Below are positions 36,921-46,333 of a stretch of DNA of 64,000 bases, one piece after another. The translations under genes were made by a program, and so were the position numbers. Every line of letters begins with the position of its first letter. The stretch's first letter is position 1. The DNA lies in contig NZ_FNCH01000001.1 in assembly GCF_900100705.1 (NCBI RefSeq), positions 633,163 through 697,162 of the forward strand, read 5' to 3'. The notes under the pieces were generated by a model. The model saw only the letters and a program-made list of their open reading frames with translations. It ran no database searches and was not told the origin of the DNA. Source of the DNA: Pedobacter terrae (GTDB taxonomy: Bacteria > Bacteroidota > Bacteroidia > Sphingobacteriales > Sphingobacteriaceae).

Positions 36921-37714
36921 ATCAATACCTGGATTGGCTAAGCAAGCTGTTTTAAGACAGATGTAATTTAATTTTTACATTTTTTTGGAAAGCAATTGCA
37001 GTGGTTCTTTGGTTGCGATAGTCCTGCCCTCTGCTTAATCCCAATTAAATACACCTCATTATGTTAAAATTGATCTTTAAATCGGGATAACGCTGACGGT
37101 CAGGTTTATTTAACCTAAAACAGTGATTCTTTGCCAAAAAACTTAACGAATGACGGCCTGTGAGGACACAGACAATGGAAACAAAATCAATACCTGGATT
37201 GGCTAAGCAAGCTGTTTTAAGACAGACGTAATTTAATTTTTACATTTTTTTGGAAAGCAATTGCAGTGGTTCTTCGGTTGCGATAGTCCTGCCCTCTGCT
37301 TAATCCCGATTAAATACACCTCATTATTTTAAAATTGATCTTTAAATCGGGATAACGCTGACGGTCAGGTTTAGTTAACCTATAACAGTGGTTCTTTGCC
37401 AAAAACTTAACGAATGATGGCCTGTGAGAACACAGACCATGGAAACAAAAATCAATACCTGGATTGGCTAAGTAAGCTGTTTTTAGACAGATGTAATTTA
37501 ATTTTTACATTTTTTTGGAAAGCAATTGTAGTGGTTCTTCGGTTGCGATAGTCCTGCCCTCTGCTTAATCCCGATTAAATACACCTCATTATTTTAAAAT
37601 TGATCTTTAAATCGGGATAACGCCGACGGTCAGGTTTATTTAACCTAAAACAGTGATTCTTTGCCAAAAAACTTGACGAATGACGGCCTGTGAGGACACA
37701 GACCATGGAGACAA
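36921..37714. repeat. Three 265-bp tandem repeats
   Basis: The unit starts ATCAATACCTGGATTGGCTA. Copies start at 36921, 37186 and 37451, a period of exactly 265 bp. The last copy ends around 37714, so it is nearly full length. Copies differ by scattered single bases. Each unit contains hairpins: ATCCCGATTAAA with TTTAAATCGGGAT about 40 bp apart, CTGTG-AGGA/AGAA-CACAG near the end, and AGGTT...AACCT. In copy 1 one stem base changes (CCCGAT to CCCAAT); this would be a G-U wobble only on the minus-strand RNA. No open frame of the unit is shared. It fills most of a 907-bp gap between genes. Confidence 0.9.
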
Positions 37715-37733
37715 TAAAACCTTCGGGGTTAAG

Positions 37734-38474
37734 TTAATATTCGGTACTCTCCAGCCAGCCGTTACACAATACATCGGCAATGTGCATGGTTTTGATTGGA
37801 TGATTATTTTTATCGATATAGCCTTGCAAGTGTAACAGACAAGATAAATCAGTAGAAATGATATAATCAGCACCTTGCGCCAGGGCATGATTTACTTTCT
37901 GCTCGGCCATGGCCGATGAAATGGCATCGAATTTAACGGCAAATGTCCCACCAAAACCACAGCACATATCGTTATCCTCCATTTCAATCATTTCCAAACC
38001 ATGAACTTTAGACAAGAGCTGACGGGGCTCATCCTTGATTTTACATTCGCGCAAAGCACTGCACGAATCATGATACACCGCTTTACCTTCCAGCTCTGCA
38101 CCGAAATAATCTTTTTTAGCCACATTCACCAGAAAATCGGACAACTCCCATATGTTTGATTGCAAACTACGGCATTTGTTATGTACAATGGTATTGGTAA
38201 AAAGATCATTAAATCCACCTTTTACCATTCCTACACATGACGCTGATGGTGCTACAACATAAGTATTTTCGGTAAAATCATTCAGAAACTTCGTGCCCAC
38301 TTCTTTAGCTTCATCCCAATACCCAGCATTGTAAGCCGGTTGGCCACAACAGGTTTGTTTTGAATTGTAGCTTACCTCGCATCCCGATTTTTCTAATAAC
38401 CTTAAAGTATTAAAAGCCGTTTCAGGATAAAGTTGATCTACAAAACAAGGCACAAATAATTCTACTTTCATCAT
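37734..38474 (-). CDS. LutA/YkgE-type (Fe-S) CCG-domain oxidoreductase subunit
   Basis: A 246-residue protein with two CCG repeats: 'CGQPAYNAGYWDEAK' after 'SKQTC' (about 42-57) and 'CCGFGGTFAVKFDAIS' (about 171-186). Conserved cysteines also occur at 'FVPCFVDQL' and 'HDSCSALRECK'. Length and pattern match LutA, one of three subunits (LutABC) that oxidise L-lactate in Bacillus. No LutB or LutC is encoded nearby in this window; the upstream neighbour is an MFS protein 19 bp away. It may pair with subunits elsewhere. The first two codons are both ATG. Confidence 0.88.
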   Translation of the reverse strand: MMKVELFVPCFVDQLYPETAFNTLRLLEKSGCEVSYNSKQTCCGQPAYNAGYWDEAKEVGTKFLNDFTENTYVVAPSASCVGMVKGGFNDLFTNTIVHNKCRSLQSNIWELSDFLVNVAKKDYFGAELEGKAVYHDSCSALRECKIKDEPRQLLSKVHGLEMIEMEDNDMCCGFGGTFAVKFDAISSAMAEQKVNHALAQGADYIISTDLSCLLHLQGYIDKNNHPIKTMHIADVLCNGWLESTEY

Positions 38475-38493
38475 ATTCTTTACGACTGCAAAC

Positions 38494-39801
38494 TTACAAT
38501 TTTGCTGGTTCTTTGCGTTCGATTTTCCTTAAGATTACCAAAAAGATTAATCCTACCATAAAAAATGATGCCAAAGCAATAATGGAATAGCGAATATTTC
38601 CCGTTAAATCTTCAATATATGCAAAACTAAAAAGGCCGATTACAATGGCCAGTTTTTCGGTTACGTCGTAAAAACTAAAAAATGAAGTGGTATCTTTTGT
38701 ATCAACTGGAAGGTACTTAGAATAGGTGGAACGTGATAAAGACTGAATTCCGCCCATAATAAGCCCTACAATTGCCGCCAGTGAATAAAATTGATATTCG
38801 TTTGTAATGTAGTAACCATAAACACAGCAGCCTATCCATAACAAAACAACCATAATCAGCACGTTTATATTCCCAGTTTTTTTTGCGAGAAACGACATCA
38901 GCATGGCTCCGGGAATGGCGACCAATTGAATAATCAATATCACGGCAATAAGTTTAGCAGTGCCTAATTTCAAAGTCTTTTCTGCGAAGCCAGCAGCAGC
39001 AAGCATGATGGTTTGTACGCCCATGGAGTAGAAAAAGTAAGAAACTAAAAATCCTTTTAATACTTTCATTTCTTTTACCTGCGTCCAAACTTTTGATAGT
39101 TCGCTAAAGCCGTCTTTAAAAATATTGGTTTTTACCTTGTCATGTTGTGGCGTTCCATCGTGAAGTACCGAAAAAGGAATCTGTGAAAAACCGATCCACC
39201 ATAGCCCAACCAATAAAAATGATAACCTTGGCGGGAAAGAAGCATCAGCAATGCCAAACCATTCAGGCTTTAACACAAATAAAAAACAGATGAGCTGAAG
39301 GATCACTGAACCGATATATCCATATGAAAAACCCTGCGCACTTACACGGTCCTGATGTTCTTCGCTTGCTATTTCTGGCAGATACGAGTTGCTGAACAAT
39401 ACACCGCCAATATAACCCATTGCTGCCAAAGCAAACAAAATGATGCTCATTTCAAGGGTATCTAATTTAAAAAAGTATAAACCGATACATGCCGCCCCGC
39501 CCATATAGGTAAAGAATTTCATGAACGATTTTTTATTGCCTCTTCTATCTGCTATTGAGGAGAGTATGGGCAAAACAAAAGCCATCACCAGATACGCAAA
39601 CGATAAGGCATAATTAGAAAGTGAGGTGTTTACAAAGGTTCTCCCAAAAAAATCTACTTTATCACCATGTTCTTTAGTGGTGGTGATAATGGTATAATAC
39701 GCTGGGAAAATGGTAGAAGTGATGACGAGGTTATAGGCAGAGTTTGCCCAATCGAAAAATGCCCACGAACGGATGGTTTTCTTGTTGTTTTTTGTTATCA
39801 T
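38494..39801 (-). CDS. MFS transporter, UMF1 (Atg22-like) family
   Basis: A 435-residue membrane protein with about twelve helices. It opens 'KKTIRSWAFFDWANSAYNLVITSTIFPAYYT', the characteristic start of the UMF1/Atg22-like group (W-x-x-YDWANSAY-like). It also has 'ADRRGNKKSFMKFFTYMG' and 'GLIMGGIQSLSRSTYSKYLP' motifs. Substrates of bacterial members are not established; eukaryotic Atg22 exports amino acids from the vacuole. It is separated from the LutA-like gene by 19 bp. That spacing could mean co-transcription with an organic-acid oxidation function, but this is only context. Confidence 0.87.
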   Translation of the reverse strand: MITKNNKKTIRSWAFFDWANSAYNLVITSTIFPAYYTIITTTKEHGDKVDFFGRTFVNTSLSNYALSFAYLVMAFVLPILSSIADRRGNKKSFMKFFTYMGGAACIGLYFFKLDTLEMSIILFALAAMGYIGGVLFSNSYLPEIASEEHQDRVSAQGFSYGYIGSVILQLICFLFVLKPEWFGIADASFPPRLSFLLVGLWWIGFSQIPFSVLHDGTPQHDKVKTNIFKDGFSELSKVWTQVKEMKVLKGFLVSYFFYSMGVQTIMLAAAGFAEKTLKLGTAKLIAVILIIQLVAIPGAMLMSFLAKKTGNINVLIMVVLLWIGCCVYGYYITNEYQFYSLAAIVGLIMGGIQSLSRSTYSKYLPVDTKDTTSFFSFYDVTEKLAIVIGLFSFAYIEDLTGNIRYSIIALASFFMVGLIFLVILRKIERKEPAKL

Positions 39802-39903
39802 TTGTTTTTTCGCTTCGCGGAAGGTTATACTGGCTGTTTGATTGCAAGCATTAAATAGTTCATTACAAAACTAATATTTTATTGCTAACTTGAGCGGCAT
39901 TTT

Positions 39904-39966
39904 TCTCACATCTCACATCTCACATCTCACATCTCACATCTCACATCTCACATCTCACATCTCAAG
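39904..39966. repeat. Heptanucleotide tandem array at the recQ stop codon
   Basis: Eight exact TCTCACA units (39904-39959) and a ninth altered unit. On the recQ strand the unit reads TGTGAGA, and the recQ stop (TGA, 39957-39955) lies in the first unit. Slippage by 7 bp would add or remove units after the stop but not change the protein. Confidence 0.92.
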
Positions 39967-41853
39967 ATAATACTTCTTCCCATCTGTTTTAATCTTACCG
40001 GCATCTAATAATTCTCTAATGGTATCAATTCTTTCCCCTTCAGTACCATTTTTAATATGGGTAACCAAATCATCGAGACTCAAAGGCTGTTGCTGAAGTA
40101 AAGAAATAATTTCATAATCTATTTCTTCACGTAGCGAATGATGGTTTTCGTCTCTTTTTTCAGCCAGGCAAACGTCGCAAACGCCACACTTTGTAGCATG
40201 GTGCTCATCAAAGTAATGAAGCAACTGTATGCTTCGGCACAAATTAGACGAAGCATAGCTTACCACGGCATTGATCTGTTTGTGTAGAATTTCCTTTCTC
40301 AGCTCCAGGTATTTTACATCCAGATCAAAATGATCCATATCTACCCTTGGTCTAATATATTGTAACTGTGGCTGATCTGTTTGCTGGATATAGGTAAGCA
40401 ACTCAATTGTTTGTAATTTATCCAGCAGCGCGATAATGTCTTTATAAGACAAGCCTGTTCTCTTGGCTAAATCTGCCTCGTTAATTTTAACAAAACCGTC
40501 AAAAGCACCTCCATAAGAGCGCAAAATGGTCTTGATAATGCCATCATAAGCTTTATTTTCGATCTGAAAACGATAAATATCCTCATGACTGGCGATAAAC
40601 ATTATTCTTGAAGGTAAAAATACACTTTCTGAAAAAGTAAGATAGCCATCATGCTCGAGAAACTTAAGCGCAGAAATTGTTTTTAAAACACTAACATTAA
40701 ATCGTTTACAAAAATCAGCGATATCAAAAGCAAAGGTCAAGCCCTCACCGGCGCCAAATGCCAATTGAAAATAATTGCCCAGGTAATGATAGGTTTTTCT
40801 GATTTCATCCGGAGAAGGAAAACTGTCTAAATATCGCGATTCTAAGCTCATGATATCGGATTGATTGGCCAATAAAACCGCATAACTTCTTTTTTCATCG
40901 CGCCCTGCCCTGCCAGCCTCCTGGTAGTAGGCTTCTAAACTTTCAGGTAAATCCAAATGCACTACAAAACGAACATCAGCCTTATCTATACCCATCCCAA
41001 AAGCATTGGTAGCCACCATAACCCGGGTTTTGTTATTCTTCCATTCTTCCTGCTTTAAAAAGCGTACATCACGTTCTAAGCCGGCATGATAAAAATCGGC
41101 TTTAATCCCATTTCGGTTAATAAAATTTGACACTTCTGCAGTTTCACGGCGGTTGCGAACATACACTAGACCAGTGCCCTTAACATTTTTGCAAATATCA
41201 ATGAGCTTTTTATATTTATCTTCATTACCGAAAACCACATAACTTAAATTATCCCTGGCAAAACTTTTTACAAAAACCTGCGGGTCTTTCATTTCAAGTT
41301 TCGCAACAATATCTTTACGCACAAATTCGGTAGCTGTTGCAGTAAGCGCTAAAACCGGGATATTTGGCAAGATTTCGCGCAGTTTGGATAATTGTAGGTA
41401 TGGTGGACGAAAATCATAACCCCATTGCGAAATACAATGTGCCTCATCTACCGCTATCAGGTTCACATTCATATAGGAAATACGAACCTGCACTAAATCA
41501 GACAATAAACGCTCGGGAGATAAATAAAGAAACTTAATTTTTCCGTAAATACAGTTATCTAGCAAGATGTCGATTTCGCGTTTACCCATGCCGGCATAAA
41601 TGGCAATGGCTTCGATACCTTTCGATTTTAGGTTCTCCACCTGATCTTTCATCAAAGCAATCAACGGAGAAACCACAATGCAGATTCCTTCTTTTACAAG
41701 TGCAGGTACCTGAAAACAGATTGATTTACCACCACCTGTTGGTAAGAGCGCTAAAGTATCTTTGCCATCTAAAACCGAAGCAATAATCTCTTCCTGTAAA
41801 GGTCTGAAAGCCTGGTGCCCCCAGTATTTTTGTAAAATCTCTATTGCTGTCAT
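39955..41853 (-). CDS. recQ: ATP-dependent DNA helicase RecQ
   Basis: A 632-residue helicase. Motif I is 'LLPTGGGKSICFQVPAL' (about 35-51), motif II is 'AVDEAHCISQWGYDFRPPY' (DEAH) and motif VI is 'YYQEAGRAGRDEKRSYAVLL'. The zinc-binding RQC region has 'CRSIQLLHYFDEHHATKCGVCDVC' split over two strands. A winged-helix segment closes the protein, and I see no HRDC domain. It unwinds recombination and replication intermediates. It is divergent from a nuclease gene, with 115 bp between. The stop codon is inside a heptamer repeat. Confidence 0.96.
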   Translation of the reverse strand: MTAIEILQKYWGHQAFRPLQEEIIASVLDGKDTLALLPTGGGKSICFQVPALVKEGICIVVSPLIALMKDQVENLKSKGIEAIAIYAGMGKREIDILLDNCIYGKIKFLYLSPERLLSDLVQVRISYMNVNLIAVDEAHCISQWGYDFRPPYLQLSKLREILPNIPVLALTATATEFVRKDIVAKLEMKDPQVFVKSFARDNLSYVVFGNEDKYKKLIDICKNVKGTGLVYVRNRRETAEVSNFINRNGIKADFYHAGLERDVRFLKQEEWKNNKTRVMVATNAFGMGIDKADVRFVVHLDLPESLEAYYQEAGRAGRDEKRSYAVLLANQSDIMSLESRYLDSFPSPDEIRKTYHYLGNYFQLAFGAGEGLTFAFDIADFCKRFNVSVLKTISALKFLEHDGYLTFSESVFLPSRIMFIASHEDIYRFQIENKAYDGIIKTILRSYGGAFDGFVKINEADLAKRTGLSYKDIIALLDKLQTIELLTYIQQTDQPQLQYIRPRVDMDHFDLDVKYLELRKEILHKQINAVVSYASSNLCRSIQLLHYFDEHHATKCGVCDVCLAEKRDENHHSLREEIDYEIISLLQQQPLSLDDLVTHIKNGTEGERIDTIRELLDAGKIKTDGKKYYLEM

Positions 41854-41942
41854 AAATCGGCGATATCAAAACTATACATTTAATCCAAAATCGCCACCTA
41901 TTATTGTTGGAAATTGAAAAAATCATCTATAGAAAAGATTAT

Positions 41943-41950
41943 TAACTTTG
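41943..41950 (+). promoter_or_regulatory. Promoter -7 box of the DUF1016 nuclease gene
   Basis: TAACTTTG matches TAnnTTTG. It lies 18 bp before the ATG, with AAGAAGGA as a plausible ribosome-binding site between. A TTG at 41914-41916 lies slightly too far upstream for a standard -33 box. Confidence 0.5.
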
Positions 41951-41968
41951 CTAAATAAGAAGGATTAA

Positions 41969-42937
41969 ATGTTAGACACGCAGTTTGAAGATATTGTCAG
42001 CTTAATTAAAAATGCTAGGGCAGCGGCATTGAAAACTGTTAACTATACATTAATAAATTTATACTGGAATATAGGTGAGTATATACACAACAAAGTTAAA
42101 AATGCCGAATGGGGACAATCTGTTGTAAGACAGTTAGCAGCATTTTTATCAAAGAATGAACCCGATTTAAAGGGCTTCTCTGATAAAAATCTTTGGCGAA
42201 TGAAACAGTTTTATGAAAGTTATAAAGATTACCCAAAACTCTCAACGCTGCTGAGAGAAATTAGCTGGACTCACAACCTGATCATTCTTTCCAGGTTAAG
42301 ATCAATTGAGGAAAAAGAATTCTATTTAAAACTTTGTCTAAAAGAAAAATATAGTAAAAGAGAGCTTGAAAGGCAGATATCTGCTAGTCATTACGAGAGA
42401 TCTATAATGGGAAATACAAAACTCTCACCAGTGGTGAGAGTTTTACAAAACGAGATTGAAACTATATTCAAAGATACGTATGTATTTGAATTCCTTAATC
42501 TTTCCGAACCTCACAGCGAAAACGATCTACAGAAAAATTTAGTTTTAGAAATGAGAGATTTCATTCTTGAACTCGGAAAAGACTTTTTGTTTATTAGTGA
42601 AGAATATAAAATACAGGTTGGCAATAGCGATTTTTATATTGATTTACTTTTTTATCACCGGGGTTTACAATGCTTAGTCGCCTTTGAATTAAAGGTAGAT
42701 AAATTTAAGCCTGAACATTTAGGTCAGTTAAATTTCTATCTAGAAGCCTTAGATAGAGATGTTAAAAAGCCGAATGAAAATCCAAGTATTGGTATTCTTC
42801 TCTGTAAAGATAAAGATAACGAGGTGGTAGAATATGCATTGAGCCGAAGTCTCTCCCCTACTTTGGTATCCGAATATAAAACACAACTACCCGATAAGAA
42901 AATACTTCAAAAAAAAATACACGAATTGTTCAAATAA
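41969..42937 (+). CDS. DUF1016/YhcG-type PDDEXK nuclease
   Basis: A 322-residue protein. The N-terminal DUF1016_N domain covers about 1-160 ('ARAAALKTVNYTLINLYWNIGEYIHNKV', 'SWTHNLIILSRLRSIEEKEFYL'). The C-terminal PDDEXK nuclease covers about 165-320: acidic 'NSDFYIDLLFYHRGLQCLVAFELKVDKFKPEHLGQLNFYLEAL' carries the D...ExK catalytic pattern. The gene is visibly more A+T-rich than its neighbours, which may mean recent transfer. YhcG-like proteins are found near restriction and mobile loci, but their substrate is unsettled. It lies 16 bp before the amidohydrolase gene. A stand-alone role in DNA quality control or defence is possible. Confidence 0.88.
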   Translation: MLDTQFEDIVSLIKNARAAALKTVNYTLINLYWNIGEYIHNKVKNAEWGQSVVRQLAAFLSKNEPDLKGFSDKNLWRMKQFYESYKDYPKLSTLLREISWTHNLIILSRLRSIEEKEFYLKLCLKEKYSKRELERQISASHYERSIMGNTKLSPVVRVLQNEIETIFKDTYVFEFLNLSEPHSENDLQKNLVLEMRDFILELGKDFLFISEEYKIQVGNSDFYIDLLFYHRGLQCLVAFELKVDKFKPEHLGQLNFYLEALDRDVKKPNENPSIGILLCKDKDNEVVEYALSRSLSPTLVSEYKTQLPDKKILQKKIHELFK

Positions 42938-42953
42938 CCATCCAATCCTCATA

Positions 42954-45900
42954 ATGAAACACCTTTATTTTCTATCTGCTCTTTCCTTATTATTTTTCAG
43001 TGCTCATGCCCAGGAAAAAAAATGGGATGTTGAAAAATACCAGGGCACCACGAAAAACTTTACCTTAAATACAGATGAAGGCACCTGGATGAACCTGGAT
43101 GTAAGTGCCGACGGACAGGAGATCGCTTTTGATTTACTGGGCGATATTTACGTAATGCCAATTACAGGTGGTGTTGCCAAATTAATTAGTGGTGGTATTG
43201 CCTGGGATGTTCAGCCACGCTTTAGCCCTAACGGAAAATACATTTCTTACACCAGCGATAAAAGTGGTGGAGATAACATCTGGATCATGAACCGGGATGG
43301 TTCTGGTAAAAAACAAATTACCAAAGAAAGCTTTAGGTTATTGAACAATGCCACCTGGATGCCAAATAGTGAGTATATTATTGCGCGTAAGCATTTTACA
43401 GCAAGCCGTTCGCTAGGCGCAGGCGAAATGTGGATGTATAGCATAAATGGTGGTGATGGCCTGCAGTTAACTAAACGAAAAAATGATCAGCAAGATGCAG
43501 GCGAGCCAAATGTTTCGCCAGATGGCCGTTATGTTTACTTTAGTGAAGATGTGAGTCCGGGACCTAATTTCGAATACAGTAAAGACCCTAACGGAACCAT
43601 TTATGCCATTCGTCAACTAGATTTAACAACAGGTAAATTAAATACGTTGATTGATGAACAGGGCGGTGCTTGTCGCCCGCAGGTTTCTCCTGACGGAAAT
43701 TTAATGGCTTTTGTAAAACGCGTAAGGTTAAAGTCTACCTTATATGTGCAGAACCTTAAAACAGGAGAAGAGTGGCCAATAAATGAAGATTTATCGCATG
43801 ATCAGCAGGAAACATGGGCCATTTTTGGGGTTTATCCTAATTTCGCCTGGACGCCGGATAGTAAAAGCATCATTTTCTATGCGAAAGGAAAAATCAGAAA
43901 AATAGAAATTGGTACGTTGATCAACACCATCATACCCTTTCAGGCCAATACCATCCAAACCGTACAAAAATCCTTACATTTTGAGCAGCAGGTTTTCAGT
44001 AATGAATTTTCTTCAAAAATGTTAAGGCAGTTAACTACCTCGCCCGATGGAAAAATAGTTATTTTTAATGCAGCAGGATACTTGTACAAACAGGAATTGC
44101 CAGTAGGAAAACCAGAAAGGTTAACCAACGGACTGGATTTTGAATTTGAACCTGCCTTTAGTCCCGATGGAAAATACGTTGTTTACACTACCTGGAACGA
44201 TGAATTGCGTGGAGCAATCAAACGTACAGATGTAAAATCGGGAAAAACTATTATGCTAACCGATGAAAAAGGGTTTTATTATTCGCCACAATATTCTACT
44301 AAAGGAGATAAAATTGTTTTCAGAAAAGGAAGTGGAAACGATGTTTTAGGCTATAACTTTGGCAGGGGTACGGGTATTTTTATCATGCCTGCCAGTGGGG
44401 GCGCTAAAACTTTGATTTCGGATAATGGCATCCGCCCTCAGTTTAATAATACTGATACCCGCATTTATTTCCAGAGTTATGCTGATGGTAAAAAAGCACT
44501 GAAAAGCATCGACCTGAACGGGGCAAACGAAAAAACTCATTTTACTTCTCAATATGCGAATCAGTTTGTGATTAGTCCAGATAATAAGTGGCTGGCATTT
44601 AATGAATTATTTAACGTTTACATCACACCGATGATCAATATCGGAACAGCACAGGATGCATCTGCGGGAAACAACGCTATTCCGGTTACAAAAGTAACTA
44701 CTGATGGCGGAACATATATTCAATGGAGCGCGGATAGCAAAAGTCTGCACTGGACCTTAGGCCCAAAATATTATACCATCGATGTAAATAGTGCCTTTAA
44801 TTTTGATGGAACTACGCCTAAAACCGAAGCTTCGGCGGTAGACATTAACTTAACATTAAAATCTGACGTCCCTACCGGAACAGTTGCATTAAAAGGTGCG
44901 AGGATTATTTCAATGAAAGGCGATGAAGTGATTGAAAACGGGACCATCATTACCGATGGAAATAAAATTATGGCAATAGGTAAAACAGATGCAGTAAGCA
45001 TTCCGGCCAATGCCAAAGTAATTGATGTTAATGGTAAAACGATTATGCCGGGCATAGTTGATGTCCATGCCCACCTCCGTACTAGTCCGGATGGAATAAC
45101 GCCACAGAGCGATTGGAGTTATATGGCTAACCTGGCTTTTGGTGTAACCACTTCACACGATCCATCGAGCAATACCGAAATGGTTTTTAGCCAAAGTGAA
45201 ATGCTCAAGGCAGGCAGAATGGTTGGCCCAAGGGTTTATTCTACAGGATCTATTTTATATGGTGCAGATGGCGATTTTAAAGTGGTGATTAACAGTTTGG
45301 ATGATGCATTGGCTAACCTACGCCGTTTAAAGGCGGTAGGTGCATTTTCAGTTAAATCATACAATCAACCACGCAGAGAGCAGCGTCAACAGATTTTAGA
45401 GGCAGCCCGTCAGCTTAAAATGGAAGTTGTACCTGAAGGTGGTTCCACATTTTTTACCAACATGAACATGGTTGCAGATGGGCACACCGGCATTGAACAT
45501 AGTATTCCAGTTTTGCCAGTGTATAAAGATGTGACTTCCCTTTGGAACAATACAGAAGTAGGCTATACCCCTACTTTAATTGTGGCTTATGGTGGCCAAT
45601 GGGGCGAAAATTATTGGTATGACAGGACCAATGTTTGGGAAAACGAAAAATTAATGACTTACACACCCCGTTCAATTATTGATGCACGCGCAAGACGCAG
45701 AACCACTTCTGAGTACAGTGATTACAACCACATTGAGGTTGCGAAAGCCACCAGGCAAATTGCTGATGGCGGTACTAAGGTTAACCTTGGTGCGCATGGG
45801 CAGATTCAGGGTTTGGGAGCGCATTGGGAGCTTTGGATGTTGGTTCAAGGTGGCTTTAGTCCGCTGCAGGCCATAAGAGCTGCAACTTTAAATGGTGCAG

Positions 45901-46181
45901 ATTATTTGGGTATGAATAAAGAAATCGGTTCATTAGAAGTGGGTAAACTGGCTGATATGGTTGTTATGGACGCTAATCCTTTAGATGACATCCGCAACTC
46001 TGAAAAAATCAAATATGTAATGATCAATGGCCGCCTTTATGATAGTGCCACCTTAAATGAAGTAGGAACCAGGGAAAAGTTAAGGGGTAAATTGTGGTTT
46101 GAGAATGCGAAAGGAAATGGCTACATTATTCCAAATGGAGAATCTGAAACCTGGACGTTTACGGTTCCGCATTGTGATTAA
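42954..46181 (+). CDS. Secreted TolB-like propeller plus amidohydrolase
   Basis: A 1075-residue protein. It has a signal peptide (about 1-19, 'LYFLSALSLLFFSAHAQ'). A beta-propeller of TolB/PD40 repeats follows (about 50-620; repeated 'xxFSPDGKYxxYTS'-like strands such as 'PRFSPNGKYISYTSDKSGG'). An amidohydrolase domain covers about 650-1060, with 'GIVDVHAHLRT' (metal-binding HxH) and later 'GIEHSIPV', 'VNLGAHGQIQGLG' and 'GSLEVGKLADMVVMDANPL'. Predicted to act in the periplasm or at the surface; peptidase- or imidazolonepropionase-like hydrolysis is suggested for relatives. The substrate is unknown. Confidence 0.9.
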   Translation: MKHLYFLSALSLLFFSAHAQEKKWDVEKYQGTTKNFTLNTDEGTWMNLDVSADGQEIAFDLLGDIYVMPITGGVAKLISGGIAWDVQPRFSPNGKYISYTSDKSGGDNIWIMNRDGSGKKQITKESFRLLNNATWMPNSEYIIARKHFTASRSLGAGEMWMYSINGGDGLQLTKRKNDQQDAGEPNVSPDGRYVYFSEDVSPGPNFEYSKDPNGTIYAIRQLDLTTGKLNTLIDEQGGACRPQVSPDGNLMAFVKRVRLKSTLYVQNLKTGEEWPINEDLSHDQQETWAIFGVYPNFAWTPDSKSIIFYAKGKIRKIEIGTLINTIIPFQANTIQTVQKSLHFEQQVFSNEFSSKMLRQLTTSPDGKIVIFNAAGYLYKQELPVGKPERLTNGLDFEFEPAFSPDGKYVVYTTWNDELRGAIKRTDVKSGKTIMLTDEKGFYYSPQYSTKGDKIVFRKGSGNDVLGYNFGRGTGIFIMPASGGAKTLISDNGIRPQFNNTDTRIYFQSYADGKKALKSIDLNGANEKTHFTSQYANQFVISPDNKWLAFNELFNVYITPMINIGTAQDASAGNNAIPVTKVTTDGGTYIQWSADSKSLHWTLGPKYYTIDVNSAFNFDGTTPKTEASAVDINLTLKSDVPTGTVALKGARIISMKGDEVIENGTIITDGNKIMAIGKTDAVSIPANAKVIDVNGKTIMPGIVDVHAHLRTSPDGITPQSDWSYMANLAFGVTTSHDPSSNTEMVFSQSEMLKAGRMVGPRVYSTGSILYGADGDFKVVINSLDDALANLRRLKAVGAFSVKSYNQPRREQRQQILEAARQLKMEVVPEGGSTFFTNMNMVADGHTGIEHSIPVLPVYKDVTSLWNNTEVGYTPTLIVAYGGQWGENYWYDRTNVWENEKLMTYTPRSIIDARARRRTTSEYSDYNHIEVAKATRQIADGGTKVNLGAHGQIQGLGAHWELWMLVQGGFSPLQAIRAATLNGADYLGMNKEIGSLEVGKLADMVVMDANPLDDIRNSEKIKYVMINGRLYDSATLNEVGTREKLRGKLWFENAKGNGYIIPNGESETWTFTVPHCD

Positions 46182-46333
46182 TAAAAAAAAATGTCACAGT
46201 GCCTAAGCATCTAAGGAATATAAGATACATATCAGATTAAATGATCGCTTTTTGATTATCTAGTCAAATAATAAACGAATGAATCGTTATCTGCATGAGA
46301 TATTATATTACGTTAATAAATCTTTTTTAACAC

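Noticed and set aside
36827..36925. 33-codon upstream extension of the GLPGLI-like gene
   Set aside because: It would place the signal peptide in the middle of the protein; a promoter box and the signal peptide support the start at 36826.
36921..37714. CRISPR array or replication origin at the 265-bp repeats
   Set aside because: Units are contiguous without spacers and far too long for CRISPR. No cas genes, DnaA-box cluster or dnaA/dnaN context is present.
39904..39966. Phase-variable recQ through heptamer slippage
   Set aside because: The stop codon lies in the first repeat unit, so changes in unit number fall after the reading frame.
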